Assembly (NCBI GenBank): GCA_937127125.1
Contig: CAKZLO010000062.1
Location: 1-64,000, forward strand
Origin: an uncultured Ardenticatenia bacterium
Lineage (GTDB): Bacteria; Chloroflexota; Anaerolineae; 4572-78; NAK82
Length of the DNA: 64,000 nt
Direction: 5' to 3'
Shown here: in pieces, positions 28,882 to 37,962 of the stretch
How positions within the stretch are numbered: position 1 is the stretch's first letter
Layout: each line of letters starts with the position of its first letter
Translations under genes and position numbers: made by a program
Notes under the pieces: model-generated
Databases searched by the model: none
What the model saw: the letters and a program-made list of their open reading frames with translations, nothing else
Told to the model about the DNA's origin: nothing

Positions 28882-29352
28882 TCAGATGAAGATAATTTGG
28901 GCGCCTTCGCTAATCTCCATAAACTCCATAGCGCCCAGGACACGTTCCACGCCTGGGAACAAGTCCTCCTTGGTTAGCTTCATCATGTCCATAGACATCT
29001 TGCAGCCGTATAGATGACCTCCAGCATCCACTATCATCTGCAGAAACTCGCGCACAGGCGGGAAGTCCAGCTTTGCAATTTCCTTCTTCATCATAGAAGT
29101 TGCCATAGCGGTCATTCCGGGCAAGATGCTGAGCAAGTTGGGCATTCCCATACTCGGGTTACCGAGGGGGGTTATCTTCAAGTTGTCCATTTTGCGGTCC
29201 ACAATCATGTCGAGGCCCCAGAAGGTGAAAAACATGTGCACCTCAATGCCTGACATAAGCGCTGCATTCGCCAGCACCATGCCCGGGTAGGCCATATCAA
29301 GGCTGCCTTTAGAACAGATAATCGCCAGCTTACGCTGCTTTTCTTCGCTCAT
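28882..29352 (-). CDS. DsrE/DsrF-like (DsrE2-type) sulfur-carrier family protein
   Basis: KLAIICSKGSLDMAYPGMVLANAALMSGIEVHMFFTFWGLDMI...GGHLYGCKMSMDMM. Confidence 0.85.
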   Translation of the reverse strand: MSEEKQRKLAIICSKGSLDMAYPGMVLANAALMSGIEVHMFFTFWGLDMIVDRKMDNLKITPLGNPSMGMPNLLSILPGMTAMATSMMKKEIAKLDFPPVREFLQMIVDAGGHLYGCKMSMDMMKLTKEDLFPGVERVLGAMEFMEISEGAQIIFI

Positions 29353-29391
29353 CCCATCCTCTCCTTGCTGTAATGTACTCTCTCTTGCCAA

Positions 29392-29709
29392 TCAGATACA
29401 ACCGGTTGGCTTGCCCAAGCCGGCAATGCGTGCCACCTTCTTAGCTGGCCCTTTTGGGAACAAAGTGTAAAGCGTCTTGGTGTCCACTCCGCTCTCCTTG
29501 GTGATGCGGCGCAATGTGGGCGGTTCCCCTCGCGCCTTGAAGTCAGCGCGACAAAACTCGATCACTTTCCAGTGCAAATCGGTCAGTTGCTCAATACCCT
29601 CTTCGCGGGCAATCTCCTCAGCTATCTCCTTGCTCCACTCATCTGGATTGCACAGAAACCCCTCTGCATCTACTTCTACAACTTTTCCTGCGATTTCACG
29701 GCTTGGCAT
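29392..29709 (-). CDS. DsrC/TusE-family sulfur relay protein
   Basis: VDAEGFLCNPDEWSKEIAEEIAREEGIEQLTDLHWKVIEFCRADF...LFPKGPAKKVARIAGLGKPTGCI. Confidence 0.92.
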   Translation of the reverse strand: MPSREIAGKVVEVDAEGFLCNPDEWSKEIAEEIAREEGIEQLTDLHWKVIEFCRADFKARGEPPTLRRITKESGVDTKTLYTLFPKGPAKKVARIAGLGKPTGCI

Positions 29710-29805
29710 ATTTCCCTCCTAATACTTTTTACTTTATAAGGTGTCCTTATGGTTCAAATCCAGTACAGGTAATCAGTGTAACATACAATGCTTCTTTCGT
29801 CTCTA

Positions 29806-30489
29806 CTATTGTTCACCCAACACGTTGAGCACACGTAGAGTGCGTGCCAGCCCACGACGGGTGGCTGGATTGTTCAGTTGACGGATCAGACTGAACCAAG
29901 AGGCATCCGCTGTCCCATCCTCCTGCACAGCGTGAAGTGTGCGCTGTAGCAATTCTTGTGTCTCAGGTCGGGCCAGATCCTTAAGTGTCGTCACTAAAGG
30001 ACCAACGTTATGGGGTAGCTGCTCCAGCTCCTCCTGGCTGAACGAGCTTACTACTCCCTCGAATGAGTCGAACACAGCACGCAGGAAGGCAAAATATCCC
30101 TTGCGTTCCATTTCATCGAGGCGGTTGATGAGAGTGATGACCACGTCACGTGTGAGCGGGCTGAAGTCCTGCCAGAAGTCCATTACACTTTCTATCTGCT
30201 CCAGCATCTGCCCCAACATACAGGTGTCACGCAACAGTCTCTTGATCAACAGAAGGACATTTTCGATGCGGGCACACTGTTCCACCTCTTCGAGCTGCTC
30301 GGATAGAAGCTGAAAAGCTTCCTTGGAAATGGGTGTAAGATCAGCGATCAGATCATCCCATTGCTGCTGTCGTTGCCTCTGACGCAAGGCTTCCTCAGTA
30401 AGGAATTCCACCTGAGCTGTCAGGCGATCAAGTTTTTGGGACAGCTCAGCAAGCGATGTCTCCGCGAGCGCTGTAGTTTCTTCTGCCAT
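29806..30489 (-). CDS. DUF1641-domain protein
   Basis: Helical protein; LDRLTAQVEFLTEEALRQRQRQQQWDDLIADLTPISKEAFQLLSEQLEEVEQ, adjacent to SQR. Confidence 0.75.
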   Translation of the reverse strand: MAEETTALAETSLAELSQKLDRLTAQVEFLTEEALRQRQRQQQWDDLIADLTPISKEAFQLLSEQLEEVEQCARIENVLLLIKRLLRDTCMLGQMLEQIESVMDFWQDFSPLTRDVVITLINRLDEMERKGYFAFLRAVFDSFEGVVSSFSQEELEQLPHNVGPLVTTLKDLARPETQELLQRTLHAVQEDGTADASWFSLIRQLNNPATRRGLARTLRVLNVLGEQ

Positions 30490-30499
30490 AGCGCCTCTC

Positions 30500-31732
30500 C
30501 TACGCCCACTTGCCAGCCATTGACATATGGGTGGTGATGGGTAACTCCTTACCCTTAAGCAGCAAGTTCCAGTAGATCCAACGGAACATCATTTTGCCCC
30601 AGTGGTTGATGGCTGACTCCTGCAACAGGGAGAAGGGACCCAATCCAGGCAAGGGATAACGGCCTGGCAGTGGTTCAACATCATAGTTGAAGTCGATCAG
30701 GAAACCTTTGCCAAAACCCGATTCGATGTAGCAATTGGCGTGTCCATCGAAACTTGCCGTCATCTCCAAACCATCGATGTAGCGCAAGAAATTCTCGGTG
30801 AAGACCTCGGCTTGGAAATGAGCCACCGAGCCCGCTTTGGAGGTGGGAACATCTGCTGCATCACCCAACGCGAAAATGTTGGGGTATTGGATCGAGAGAA
30901 GAGTATGCTTGTCCACCGGTACATGATTAGTGTCATTCCCCAGACCAGAACGCGCGATCACATCATCTCCCATATGGATTGCTACAGAGACCAGCAGGTC
31001 ATACTCGACCTCTTGACCGTCATAAGAGACAATCTTATGTGCCTCGGCATCCACGGACTCCACAGCGAACTCAGGCACTACGTGGATATTTTTTTCTGCC
31101 AGCAGGTTACCCAGCAGCTGCGAAGCGCGCGGTTTGGTAAACGCGCCCGGCAGCGGTGTGACAAGCGTGAGTTCCACTCGGGAGCGCTTGCCCAGCTCGT
31201 GAAAGTACCAGTCGGCCAGGAAAAGGAACTCCAATGGAGCCACCGGACATTTAATGGGAAGCTCCGAGATATTGAGCACCAGACGCCCACCTTCCCAGCT
31301 ACGCAGATACTTCGCCAGCGCCACAGCACCTTCAAGGGTGTAGAACTCGTGAATGGACTTGTGCCATTCGGGCCCCAGCAATCCAGGGACTTCTTCGTAA
31401 CGCGGTTGTGAGCCCGTGGCGATCACCAAGAAGTCATAGGGTAAGTACCGTCCGTCTTTCTCCAGGCGCACGCGATTCTGGTCTGGTTCAATTGCCTCGA
31501 TGCGCGACAGAATCATCTTAACGCCTGGCGGAATGTAGTCGCGACGCGGTTTGAGCACGTCGTTCCTTGTATAGATACCAAACGGGATAAACAAGTAACC
31601 CGGTTGGTAATGGTGTACTTCGCTCTGATCTACAATGGTGATGTCCCACTCTTCTGGATCAAGAGCACGTCTTAGTTTGTTAACCACAATGGTGCCGGCG
31701 GTGCCGGCGCCGAGTACCAAAAGTCGCTTCAT
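30500..31732 (-). CDS. sqr: Sulfide:quinone oxidoreductase-like FAD-dependent oxidoreductase
   Basis: LVLGAGTAGTIVVNKLRR; FLVIATGSQPRYEEVPGL; NIFALGDAADVPTSKAGSVAHFQAEVFTENFLRYI. Confidence 0.88.
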   Translation of the reverse strand: MKRLLVLGAGTAGTIVVNKLRRALDPEEWDITIVDQSEVHHYQPGYLFIPFGIYTRNDVLKPRRDYIPPGVKMILSRIEAIEPDQNRVRLEKDGRYLPYDFLVIATGSQPRYEEVPGLLGPEWHKSIHEFYTLEGAVALAKYLRSWEGGRLVLNISELPIKCPVAPLEFLFLADWYFHELGKRSRVELTLVTPLPGAFTKPRASQLLGNLLAEKNIHVVPEFAVESVDAEAHKIVSYDGQEVEYDLLVSVAIHMGDDVIARSGLGNDTNHVPVDKHTLLSIQYPNIFALGDAADVPTSKAGSVAHFQAEVFTENFLRYIDGLEMTASFDGHANCYIESGFGKGFLIDFNYDVEPLPGRYPLPGLGPFSLLQESAINHWGKMMFRWIYWNLLLKGKELPITTHMSMAGKWA

Positions 31733-31891
31733 TGTTCTTCCCTCCCTAGATTGTTAAGAAGAAGTCCTATCCGGTGATGGAGCATGCCTTCCTATCCCGT
31801 CCTAGCCAATCCCCCTTGTCTATCGGGACAAGATATCAGTCCTTTACGGCGAAATACATGCATCGACATGCTCACAGTCTGACTCTCCTAA

Positions 31892-32674
31892 TCAACGGGT
31901 CAGCTCAGCAATTGCTGCCAGCTTTGCCATTAGCGCACGCCTTTCGTTGGCGATGTGGGCAATCACGTCAGCGATGCGTTGTACCAGGTCAGTCAGGCGT
32001 GCACGCTGCGCAGCGTCCGCATAGTACACCTCATGGATGTGGGCAGCTAGCAATTCGGCGTCCACGCCGTGGCGTGCAGCAATTGCCTGTATTTCCTCGG
32101 GGGACGGAGGCCAGTCATCTGGCGCAATGCCTCCCATAATAACCATCCCCTTCAGCTCGTTGCCAACACGTACCAGGCCGCGCACGCACAACAATCCAAG
32201 TGAGCTTGGCAGCATGCGCGCTTCCACCTCTGGCGTTGCGCCCAGCGTGTGCCAGCTAGCAATACATGAACGGAGCGCGTGTGGCACTTGGCTGACAACA
32301 CAAAAAAGTCCACAAGGCCGGCTCACTTCTGTCACAGGGTTGCCCTCCAGATCTGTGACAACCACCATCACCCCGGAGAGCTCAGCGAAGATGTCCTGGA
32401 TCAGCTGAACACATTGAAGGGGAAGTAAAGCGGCAAGCTCTCCTTGCAATGTGGCAACATCCGCAGGCGGAGGCGCTGTGACCTGCGAGCTATAGACTTG
32501 GGTCACAGTGCGCGACCTCAGCCAGTGCTCCACTTGGTCGCTAGGGAAGCGCCACTGCTTTCCCACCTTGATAGCAGGGAGCTGGCCCGCCTCGGCCATG
32601 CGATAGATCGTCGAGCGGTCCACTTGCAACAATGCTTGCATATCGCGGGCGGTCAACATTTCAGGCATTCGCAC
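31892..32674 (-). CDS. Excisionase-type HTH + PocR-like ligand-binding domain regulator
   Basis: LTARDMQALLQVDRSTIYRMAEAGQLPAIKVGKQWRFPSDQVEHWLRS; then FAELSGVMVVVTDLEGNPVTEVSRPCGLFC...SCIASW...LLCVRGLVRVGNELKGMVIMGG. Confidence 0.82.
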   Translation of the reverse strand: MRMPEMLTARDMQALLQVDRSTIYRMAEAGQLPAIKVGKQWRFPSDQVEHWLRSRTVTQVYSSQVTAPPPADVATLQGELAALLPLQCVQLIQDIFAELSGVMVVVTDLEGNPVTEVSRPCGLFCVVSQVPHALRSCIASWHTLGATPEVEARMLPSSLGLLCVRGLVRVGNELKGMVIMGGIAPDDWPPSPEEIQAIAARHGVDAELLAAHIHEVYYADAAQRARLTDLVQRIADVIAHIANERRALMAKLAAIAELTR

Positions 32675-32713
32675 ATCGCCCTTGCGCTTTGTGTGCAGAA
32701 TATGGATGTTTTT

Positions 32714-32758
32714 GCATCATAAGCATCAAATGCATAATACACACATAATGCATCATTT
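32714..32758. repeat. Five 9-bp-period direct repeats (GCATCAT-like), putative regulator-binding array
   Basis: GCATCATAA GCATCAAAT GCATAATAC ACACATAAT GCATCATTT, 40-84 nt upstream of the PocR-type regulator start. Confidence 0.65.
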
Positions 32759-32973
32759 GTCAAGTGCAAGAGATTGAACTTCTGGATCAGTTCGATTATG
32801 GAGCCAACAAGCGTGGAAGATCACAAGTGTGTGGGTTTGGGCTACTTTAGCCACCGGGATAAGAAAGGCACAATGATGTTGACGCGGTTGCGTTCGCAGA
32901 GATAATCATTTTTAGCGCGATTGAGACTCGCTTGTTTCTTACGCGACATTACTAGAGGACGAAGAACGCAGAG

Positions 32974-33489
32974 GTGATTGTTCTTCTCACTGGCGACCGA
33001 GGCAGTGGTAAGACAACAGCATGTCAACGTCTGGCGAACCGGGCGCGTGAGACAGGCTGGGATGTTGCTGGTGTTCTCTCACCAGCTGTATTCACAGGTG
33101 GAGTAAAAGTAGCGATTGACGCGGTTGACTTGCGTAACGGGGAACGACGCCGTCTGGCCACCGCACGCACTGCCGTTACGCTGTCCGGGGGACTACACAC
33201 CCTAGCTTGGTCCTTCGACGCGGCAACCATCACGTGGGGCAATGAGGTACTGACCCGTGCTGTGCCTTGTGACCTGCTTATTGTGGACGAACTTGGGCCG
33301 TTGGAGCTGGAACAAGGTCAAGGCTGGACAGCAGGCATCATCGCGGTGAATACCAAAAGCTACCGTCAGGCATGGGTGGTAGTGCGTCGGGAGCTATTGG
33401 CAGTGGCGTTGCAACTGTGGCCAGCAGCGCGTGTGGTGGAAGTGACAGATACACAAGGGTGGGATTGGTCCTCCTTATTGGATGGCTGA
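32974..33489 (+). CDS. THEP1-like nucleoside-triphosphatase
   Basis: IVLLTGDRGSGKTTACQRLANRARETGWDVAGVLSPAVF; CDLLIVDELGPLELEQGQGW. GTG start. Confidence 0.78.
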   Translation: MIVLLTGDRGSGKTTACQRLANRARETGWDVAGVLSPAVFTGGVKVAIDAVDLRNGERRRLATARTAVTLSGGLHTLAWSFDAATITWGNEVLTRAVPCDLLIVDELGPLELEQGQGWTAGIIAVNTKSYRQAWVVVRRELLAVALQLWPAARVVEVTDTQGWDWSSLLDG

Positions 33490-33517
33490 TTGGCTTCCAT
33501 TTACATCTCTGTCAAGG

Positions 33518-34882
33518 TCATTCTTGGATGACAGGAAGGATGATGCGGAATAGAGCTCGATAGGAGTGATTGGTACGCAAGTAGTTGCCATTCCAACCGC
33601 CTACGGCATATACCTCGGCATCCAAAGCAGCTACACCCAGGTTGCGCCACTGTCCCAGGATGGGCGTTTCGAAGACACTCCACATGTTTGTTTCAGGATT
33701 GTATTTCTCGTTGGTTACGATAGAGTTGATCCATCCACCGCCAATAACGTATAGCTCTGCGCCAACGACCGCTCCCCCGGCGCCCGCTCGTCCCACCGTC
33801 ATAGGCGCTCGTGACGACCAGCTGTCCCGCTCCGCGTCATACGCCAAAGTCTCGGAAATCTCACGCATCCCATCGTAGCCGCCAGCCACGTAGATAGTTT
33901 CTCCAATTGTACCTGCTACTGCAAAGCCACACGGGTAGGGAAGTTCAGCGCGCAATGTCCATTTGTCCTGAGATGGGTTGTACTCTTGAACATATGGGAC
34001 AAACTCGGCGCCGTTCCAACCGCCGAAGACGTAGAGGCGTTTATTCAATGTAGCGAGTGCGTAGCCGCACACGGCTATCGGCATAGGTGCTGCCTGGCTC
34101 CAGATATCCTTATCCGGGTCATATACCTCTAATGCCTCGATGGCAGTATCCGAGCTCCTGCACCCCCCGGGAACGTAGATGAGATCGTCGATCGCTGCAG
34201 CCGCGATGTTGGAAGCCGGGGTGGGTTTGCTGCTGCGAGCTGTCCAAGTATCTGCATAGGGTAGATATGCATCCACTTGTCCCGTGACGCCTTCCTCACG
34301 ATCTCCGCCGATAGCGTACAAAGCGCCCCGGTAGGCGGCTAGTGCCAATCGCGTGCGCGCAACGGGCAAGTCAGCATGCTCAGTCCATCGATGGGTAGGT
34401 ATGGCTGCCAAAGATGCACTCTCGCCCGGCCGGTCCGAGATTGGATTGGTAATGTTGGCCGTGGATCTACTCGGTTCGATTGCTGGCAACACGACCAGAA
34501 CAGCCACTAGCAGCACTGCCCCCAATGCGAACAGGCGTTGCCACAGTGTCACCGGTCCCGCGACGGAGGAGAGCAGGACCATCTGTTCAGGAGGAATTTC
34601 GTGGTGAGTGGCCAGTCCCTGTTCCGGTGCAACACCTGCGCTGGGCACAGCAGCCAATCCCATCCGAATGGCCACCAAGGTCGCCTCGGTGCGCGATTGT
34701 ACGCCTAGTTTCTCGAAGATGCTACGCATGTGCGCCTTGACCGTGTTGATGCTGATGACCAGCTCGCGCGCAATTTCTTGGTTGCTCAGCCCTGTCGCAA
34801 CCAAGGCCAGCACTTCGCGTTCCCGTTCACTCAGGGGGAGTTGTTCCTCGTCCATCCGCTCTCTCAAATTGTAATGCATCAT
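33518..34882 (-). CDS. LuxR-type HTH - single TM - Kelch-repeat protein
   Basis: LSEREREVLALVATGLSNQEIARELVISINTVKAHMRSIFEKLGVQSRTEAT; TM LFALGAVLLVAVLVVLPAI; repeated LYVFGGWNGAEFV / IYVAGGYDGMREI / LYVIGGGWIN / VYAVGGWNGNYL Kelch motifs. Confidence 0.88.
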   Translation of the reverse strand: MMHYNLRERMDEEQLPLSEREREVLALVATGLSNQEIARELVISINTVKAHMRSIFEKLGVQSRTEATLVAIRMGLAAVPSAGVAPEQGLATHHEIPPEQMVLLSSVAGPVTLWQRLFALGAVLLVAVLVVLPAIEPSRSTANITNPISDRPGESASLAAIPTHRWTEHADLPVARTRLALAAYRGALYAIGGDREEGVTGQVDAYLPYADTWTARSSKPTPASNIAAAAIDDLIYVPGGCRSSDTAIEALEVYDPDKDIWSQAAPMPIAVCGYALATLNKRLYVFGGWNGAEFVPYVQEYNPSQDKWTLRAELPYPCGFAVAGTIGETIYVAGGYDGMREISETLAYDAERDSWSSRAPMTVGRAGAGGAVVGAELYVIGGGWINSIVTNEKYNPETNMWSVFETPILGQWRNLGVAALDAEVYAVGGWNGNYLRTNHSYRALFRIILPVIQE

Positions 34883-35178
34883 AGTCAGAGCAGGTAGACC
34901 TCGTCAAGTCCGATCTGGTAGGATTGGGTAGTAACAGTGGAAGCAGCACAGCACACGATCGTGACTATGAACGATAAGCCTGCATAGACGCTGGCTCCAT
35001 TGACAATGCTGGATGCATCTCAGCGCGTTAAGCTGCCTATTCTTGCTCGAACAGCCAGAGGTCGTGCCAAGTGGAAAGTGGAGCGCATGTGACGAGTATA
35101 AGTCATGGCTTTGACAAATACCCTCAAAGGCAATATACATTAGGCGAACGAGGGATACACTGGAAGGGAACACTTTTG

Positions 35179-36135
35179 ATGCGCCGAAGACTGCCAGCAC
35201 GCTATCAGCAGATCACGCGATTTGAACATCTCATTGTGATTTTAAGCAGCTTCACCTGGACAGGCGTTGTTCTGCTGATTTTGGTCGTGGTGTGGGGATT
35301 TCAGGATGTACAAGCTCGGTGGGCACTGCTGGAGCGCAGAAATAGGGCCCCAACGGTCGAACTATCGCCTGTGGTTTGGCGATCCTACATTGATGTACCC
35401 ATGGCACAAGTGTTGCCGGAGACGCCTCTAGAAGGAACACCGACTCAGACCGCGACCCCTATACCCACTATGCCTACATCGCGTCCTCCCTCCACGTCAT
35501 CTTTGTCTCAGCCCTGGCGCACCCCATTATCCACGCCAGCGCCTTCACCCACATTGGCTGTCACCTTATTGGTTCACAAGACTGCCACTCCCAACCGTAG
35601 TCCCACCCCGACTGCCTCCCGTATGCCACAGCCTCCCGTCGTGACACCAACTTATGGGACTCCCCCGGCTCCCGTCGCGCGCGAGGGAGCGCCGGACCGT
35701 TTGGTCATCCCATCGCTCGGCATTGACACACCTGTGGTTCCAGTCACGTGGGTGGTAGTTCAAGAAGGAAGTCAAACATACAATGTGTGGCAGGTAGCCG
35801 ATTATGCTGCAGGCTGGCACGTCACCAGCGCCTTGCCCGGTCAGCCGGGTAACACAGTGATCGCCGGTCATCACAACATCAAAGGAGAAGTGTTCCGCTA
35901 CCTGGCCGATATTGAGGAAGGCGCCGAGATCGATGTCTACGCGGGTGACGCGGTCTACCGTTACTATGTGGAACAGAAGATAATCGTAAAGGAAAAAGGT
36001 GAACCTTTTGAGGTGCGCCAGCAAAATGCGCGCTGGATAGGCCCGACGGATGATGTCAGACTAACTCTGATCACCTGTTGGCCCTACACGAACAACACAC
36101 ATCGCGTGATTGTGGTGGCAAAGCCGCGCCCCTGA
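35179..36135 (+). CDS. Sortase family protein
   Basis: N-terminal TM, Pro/Thr-rich linker, RLVIPSLGIDTPVVPV...NTVIAGHHNIKGEVFRYLADIEEG...LTLITCWPYTNNTHRVIVVA (TLITC plus Arg). Confidence 0.9.
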   Translation: MRRRLPARYQQITRFEHLIVILSSFTWTGVVLLILVVVWGFQDVQARWALLERRNRAPTVELSPVVWRSYIDVPMAQVLPETPLEGTPTQTATPIPTMPTSRPPSTSSLSQPWRTPLSTPAPSPTLAVTLLVHKTATPNRSPTPTASRMPQPPVVTPTYGTPPAPVAREGAPDRLVIPSLGIDTPVVPVTWVVVQEGSQTYNVWQVADYAAGWHVTSALPGQPGNTVIAGHHNIKGEVFRYLADIEEGAEIDVYAGDAVYRYYVEQKIIVKEKGEPFEVRQQNARWIGPTDDVRLTLITCWPYTNNTHRVIVVAKPRP

Positions 36136-36163
36136 ACCCGTGTCCAGGGCTGCGGAGACTTTC

Positions 36164-37240
36164 TCAACCGTTGCCCAACAACCCTAGCTGTGAGTGGTCG
36201 CCTAAGGTGAACTTGTACGCGCGCGGTCGAATGGGGGACCTTTGGATGATTACGTGGCGACCGATCAGACTGTCCTCAATGCGCTGATCCAGATCGCGTA
36301 TTTGACTGTGCTCTAACACGATAGAACGACTCACCTCGGCATTCTCAATGATCACATGATGATAAATGGAGGTGAAGGGGCCGATATAGGCATTGATGAT
36401 ACGGCTGTGTTCCCCGATAATGGCAGGTCCGCGAATGACGCTGTTGATCACCTCGGCCCCTTTCTCGATGGTCACGCGGCTGTCCACCTGAGAGGCACGA
36501 TCAACATAACCCTCAATGCACGGTGTGAGCTCCTCGAGCACCAAGCTGTTTGCCTCCAACATGTCGCCCGGACGGCCCGTATCAATCCACCATCCACGGT
36601 GGATATAGGGATGCACGGTGTAGTTGTGCTCGACGAGCCACTGGATGGCATCCGTGATCTCCAACTCCCCACGCCATGATGGCGTAATGTTTTCCACTGC
36701 CTCAAAGATGTGGTGGTTAAACATATAGATACCCACCAAGGCAAGATCACTGGGAGGATCTTTGGGCTTCTCGATCAGTCGCACAATACGCCCTTGTTCG
36801 TCCAGCTCGGCTACACCGTACTGTTCGGGCACGTCCACATGGGTGAGTACAATCTGACTGTCATAATTGCTTTCTGCAAACTCGGCGATGAGTGGACTGA
36901 TACCTCCTTGGATGACATTGTCTCCCAGGAACATGACAAACCGCTCATCTCCCAAGAAATCACGTGAGATTTTCACGGCATGCGCAAGGCCCAGTGGAGC
37001 TTCTTGGCGGATGTAAGTGATGTGAACACCCCATCGATCTCCGCGTCCGACTGCCCGTCGAATCTCTTCCTCTGTGTCCCCTACCACAATGCCGATCTCT
37101 GTGATGCCGGCGTCGCGGATCGATTCGATGACACGGAACAGAATGGGTTTGTTCGCTACAGGGATCAGCTGCTTGGCACTAGTATAGGTTAATGGATACA
37201 GGCGTGTCCCCTTGCCTCCGCTTAGAACGAGCCCTTTCAC
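36164..37240 (-). CDS. Glucose-1-phosphate thymidylyltransferase, long form
   Basis: MKGLVLSGGKGTRLYPLTYTSAKQLIPVANKPILFRVIESIRDAGITEIGIVVGDTEEEIR; C-terminal left-handed-helix-like extension. Confidence 0.92.
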   Translation of the reverse strand: MKGLVLSGGKGTRLYPLTYTSAKQLIPVANKPILFRVIESIRDAGITEIGIVVGDTEEEIRRAVGRGDRWGVHITYIRQEAPLGLAHAVKISRDFLGDERFVMFLGDNVIQGGISPLIAEFAESNYDSQIVLTHVDVPEQYGVAELDEQGRIVRLIEKPKDPPSDLALVGIYMFNHHIFEAVENITPSWRGELEITDAIQWLVEHNYTVHPYIHRGWWIDTGRPGDMLEANSLVLEELTPCIEGYVDRASQVDSRVTIEKGAEVINSVIRGPAIIGEHSRIINAYIGPFTSIYHHVIIENAEVSRSIVLEHSQIRDLDQRIEDSLIGRHVIIQRSPIRPRAYKFTLGDHSQLGLLGNG

Positions 37241-37254
37241 CTTTGTGTTCTCCT

Positions 37255-37920
37255 TCAGCGATAATTGGGATAGTAGCCTCCAAAGCTGCGATCGAAAGGA
37301 GCATTCAGCAATACCGAGCCCACTAGCCAGGCATTCACCTTGTCCAGGCGATCCTTTGCGGCGCGCACATGGTCACGCCGAGTGCTCCCAGCCTCCACGA
37401 CTAATAACACGCCATCCACCTTGCTTGCCAACAATGAAGCGTCTGTCACCACGATCAAAGGGGGAGCATCGAAGAGGACCATGTCCGCCTGTTCGCGCAA
37501 CTGAGCAATAATTTCTTCCATACGACGCGTTGCCAGTAGCTGGCTAGGAATGGAAGGCAGTGGTCCGCTGGTCAGAACCTTTAGAGTGGTATTGGGAATC
37601 GCTTGAAGCGGAAGGTCAGATGCTGCCACATTACCACGGAACAGATCGGTTAGGCCTCGCTCATTCGGCAAGCCGAAGATGGTGTGCAAGCTAGGGCGAC
37701 GCAGGTCTGCGTCCACAGCGATGACAGAGCGCTCCCCGTCTGCCAAAGCTACCGCCAAGTTGGCGAGCGCCAAGCTCTTGTTCTCCTTGGGACTGGGCGA
37801 CGTCACCAACAACGTACGCAGCACGCGGTCAACCGCGGCAAATTCGAGGTTGACACACAGGGCACGATATGCTTCCGCTGCTGGTGACGTGGGAGAAGTC
37901 AACGTAATGATTTGATCCAT
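37255..37920 (-). CDS. CpsD/CapB-like BY-kinase-family protein with atypical P-loop
   Basis: SPAAEAYRALCVNLEFA; LLVTSPSPKENKSLALANLAVALADGERSVIAVDADLRRPSLHTIFGL; Tyr-containing tail GGYYPNYR. Confidence 0.85.
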   Translation of the reverse strand: MDQIITLTSPTSPAAEAYRALCVNLEFAAVDRVLRTLLVTSPSPKENKSLALANLAVALADGERSVIAVDADLRRPSLHTIFGLPNERGLTDLFRGNVAASDLPLQAIPNTTLKVLTSGPLPSIPSQLLATRRMEEIIAQLREQADMVLFDAPPLIVVTDASLLASKVDGVLLVVEAGSTRRDHVRAAKDRLDKVNAWLVGSVLLNAPFDRSFGGYYPNYR

Positions 37921-37962
37921 TGCTTCCAGATATCCTCCCAAACCGCTGATAATTGCACAGCG

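Noticed and set aside
30740-31411. 223 aa plus-strand ORF opposite SQR
   Set aside because: Antisense shadow of the SQR gene.
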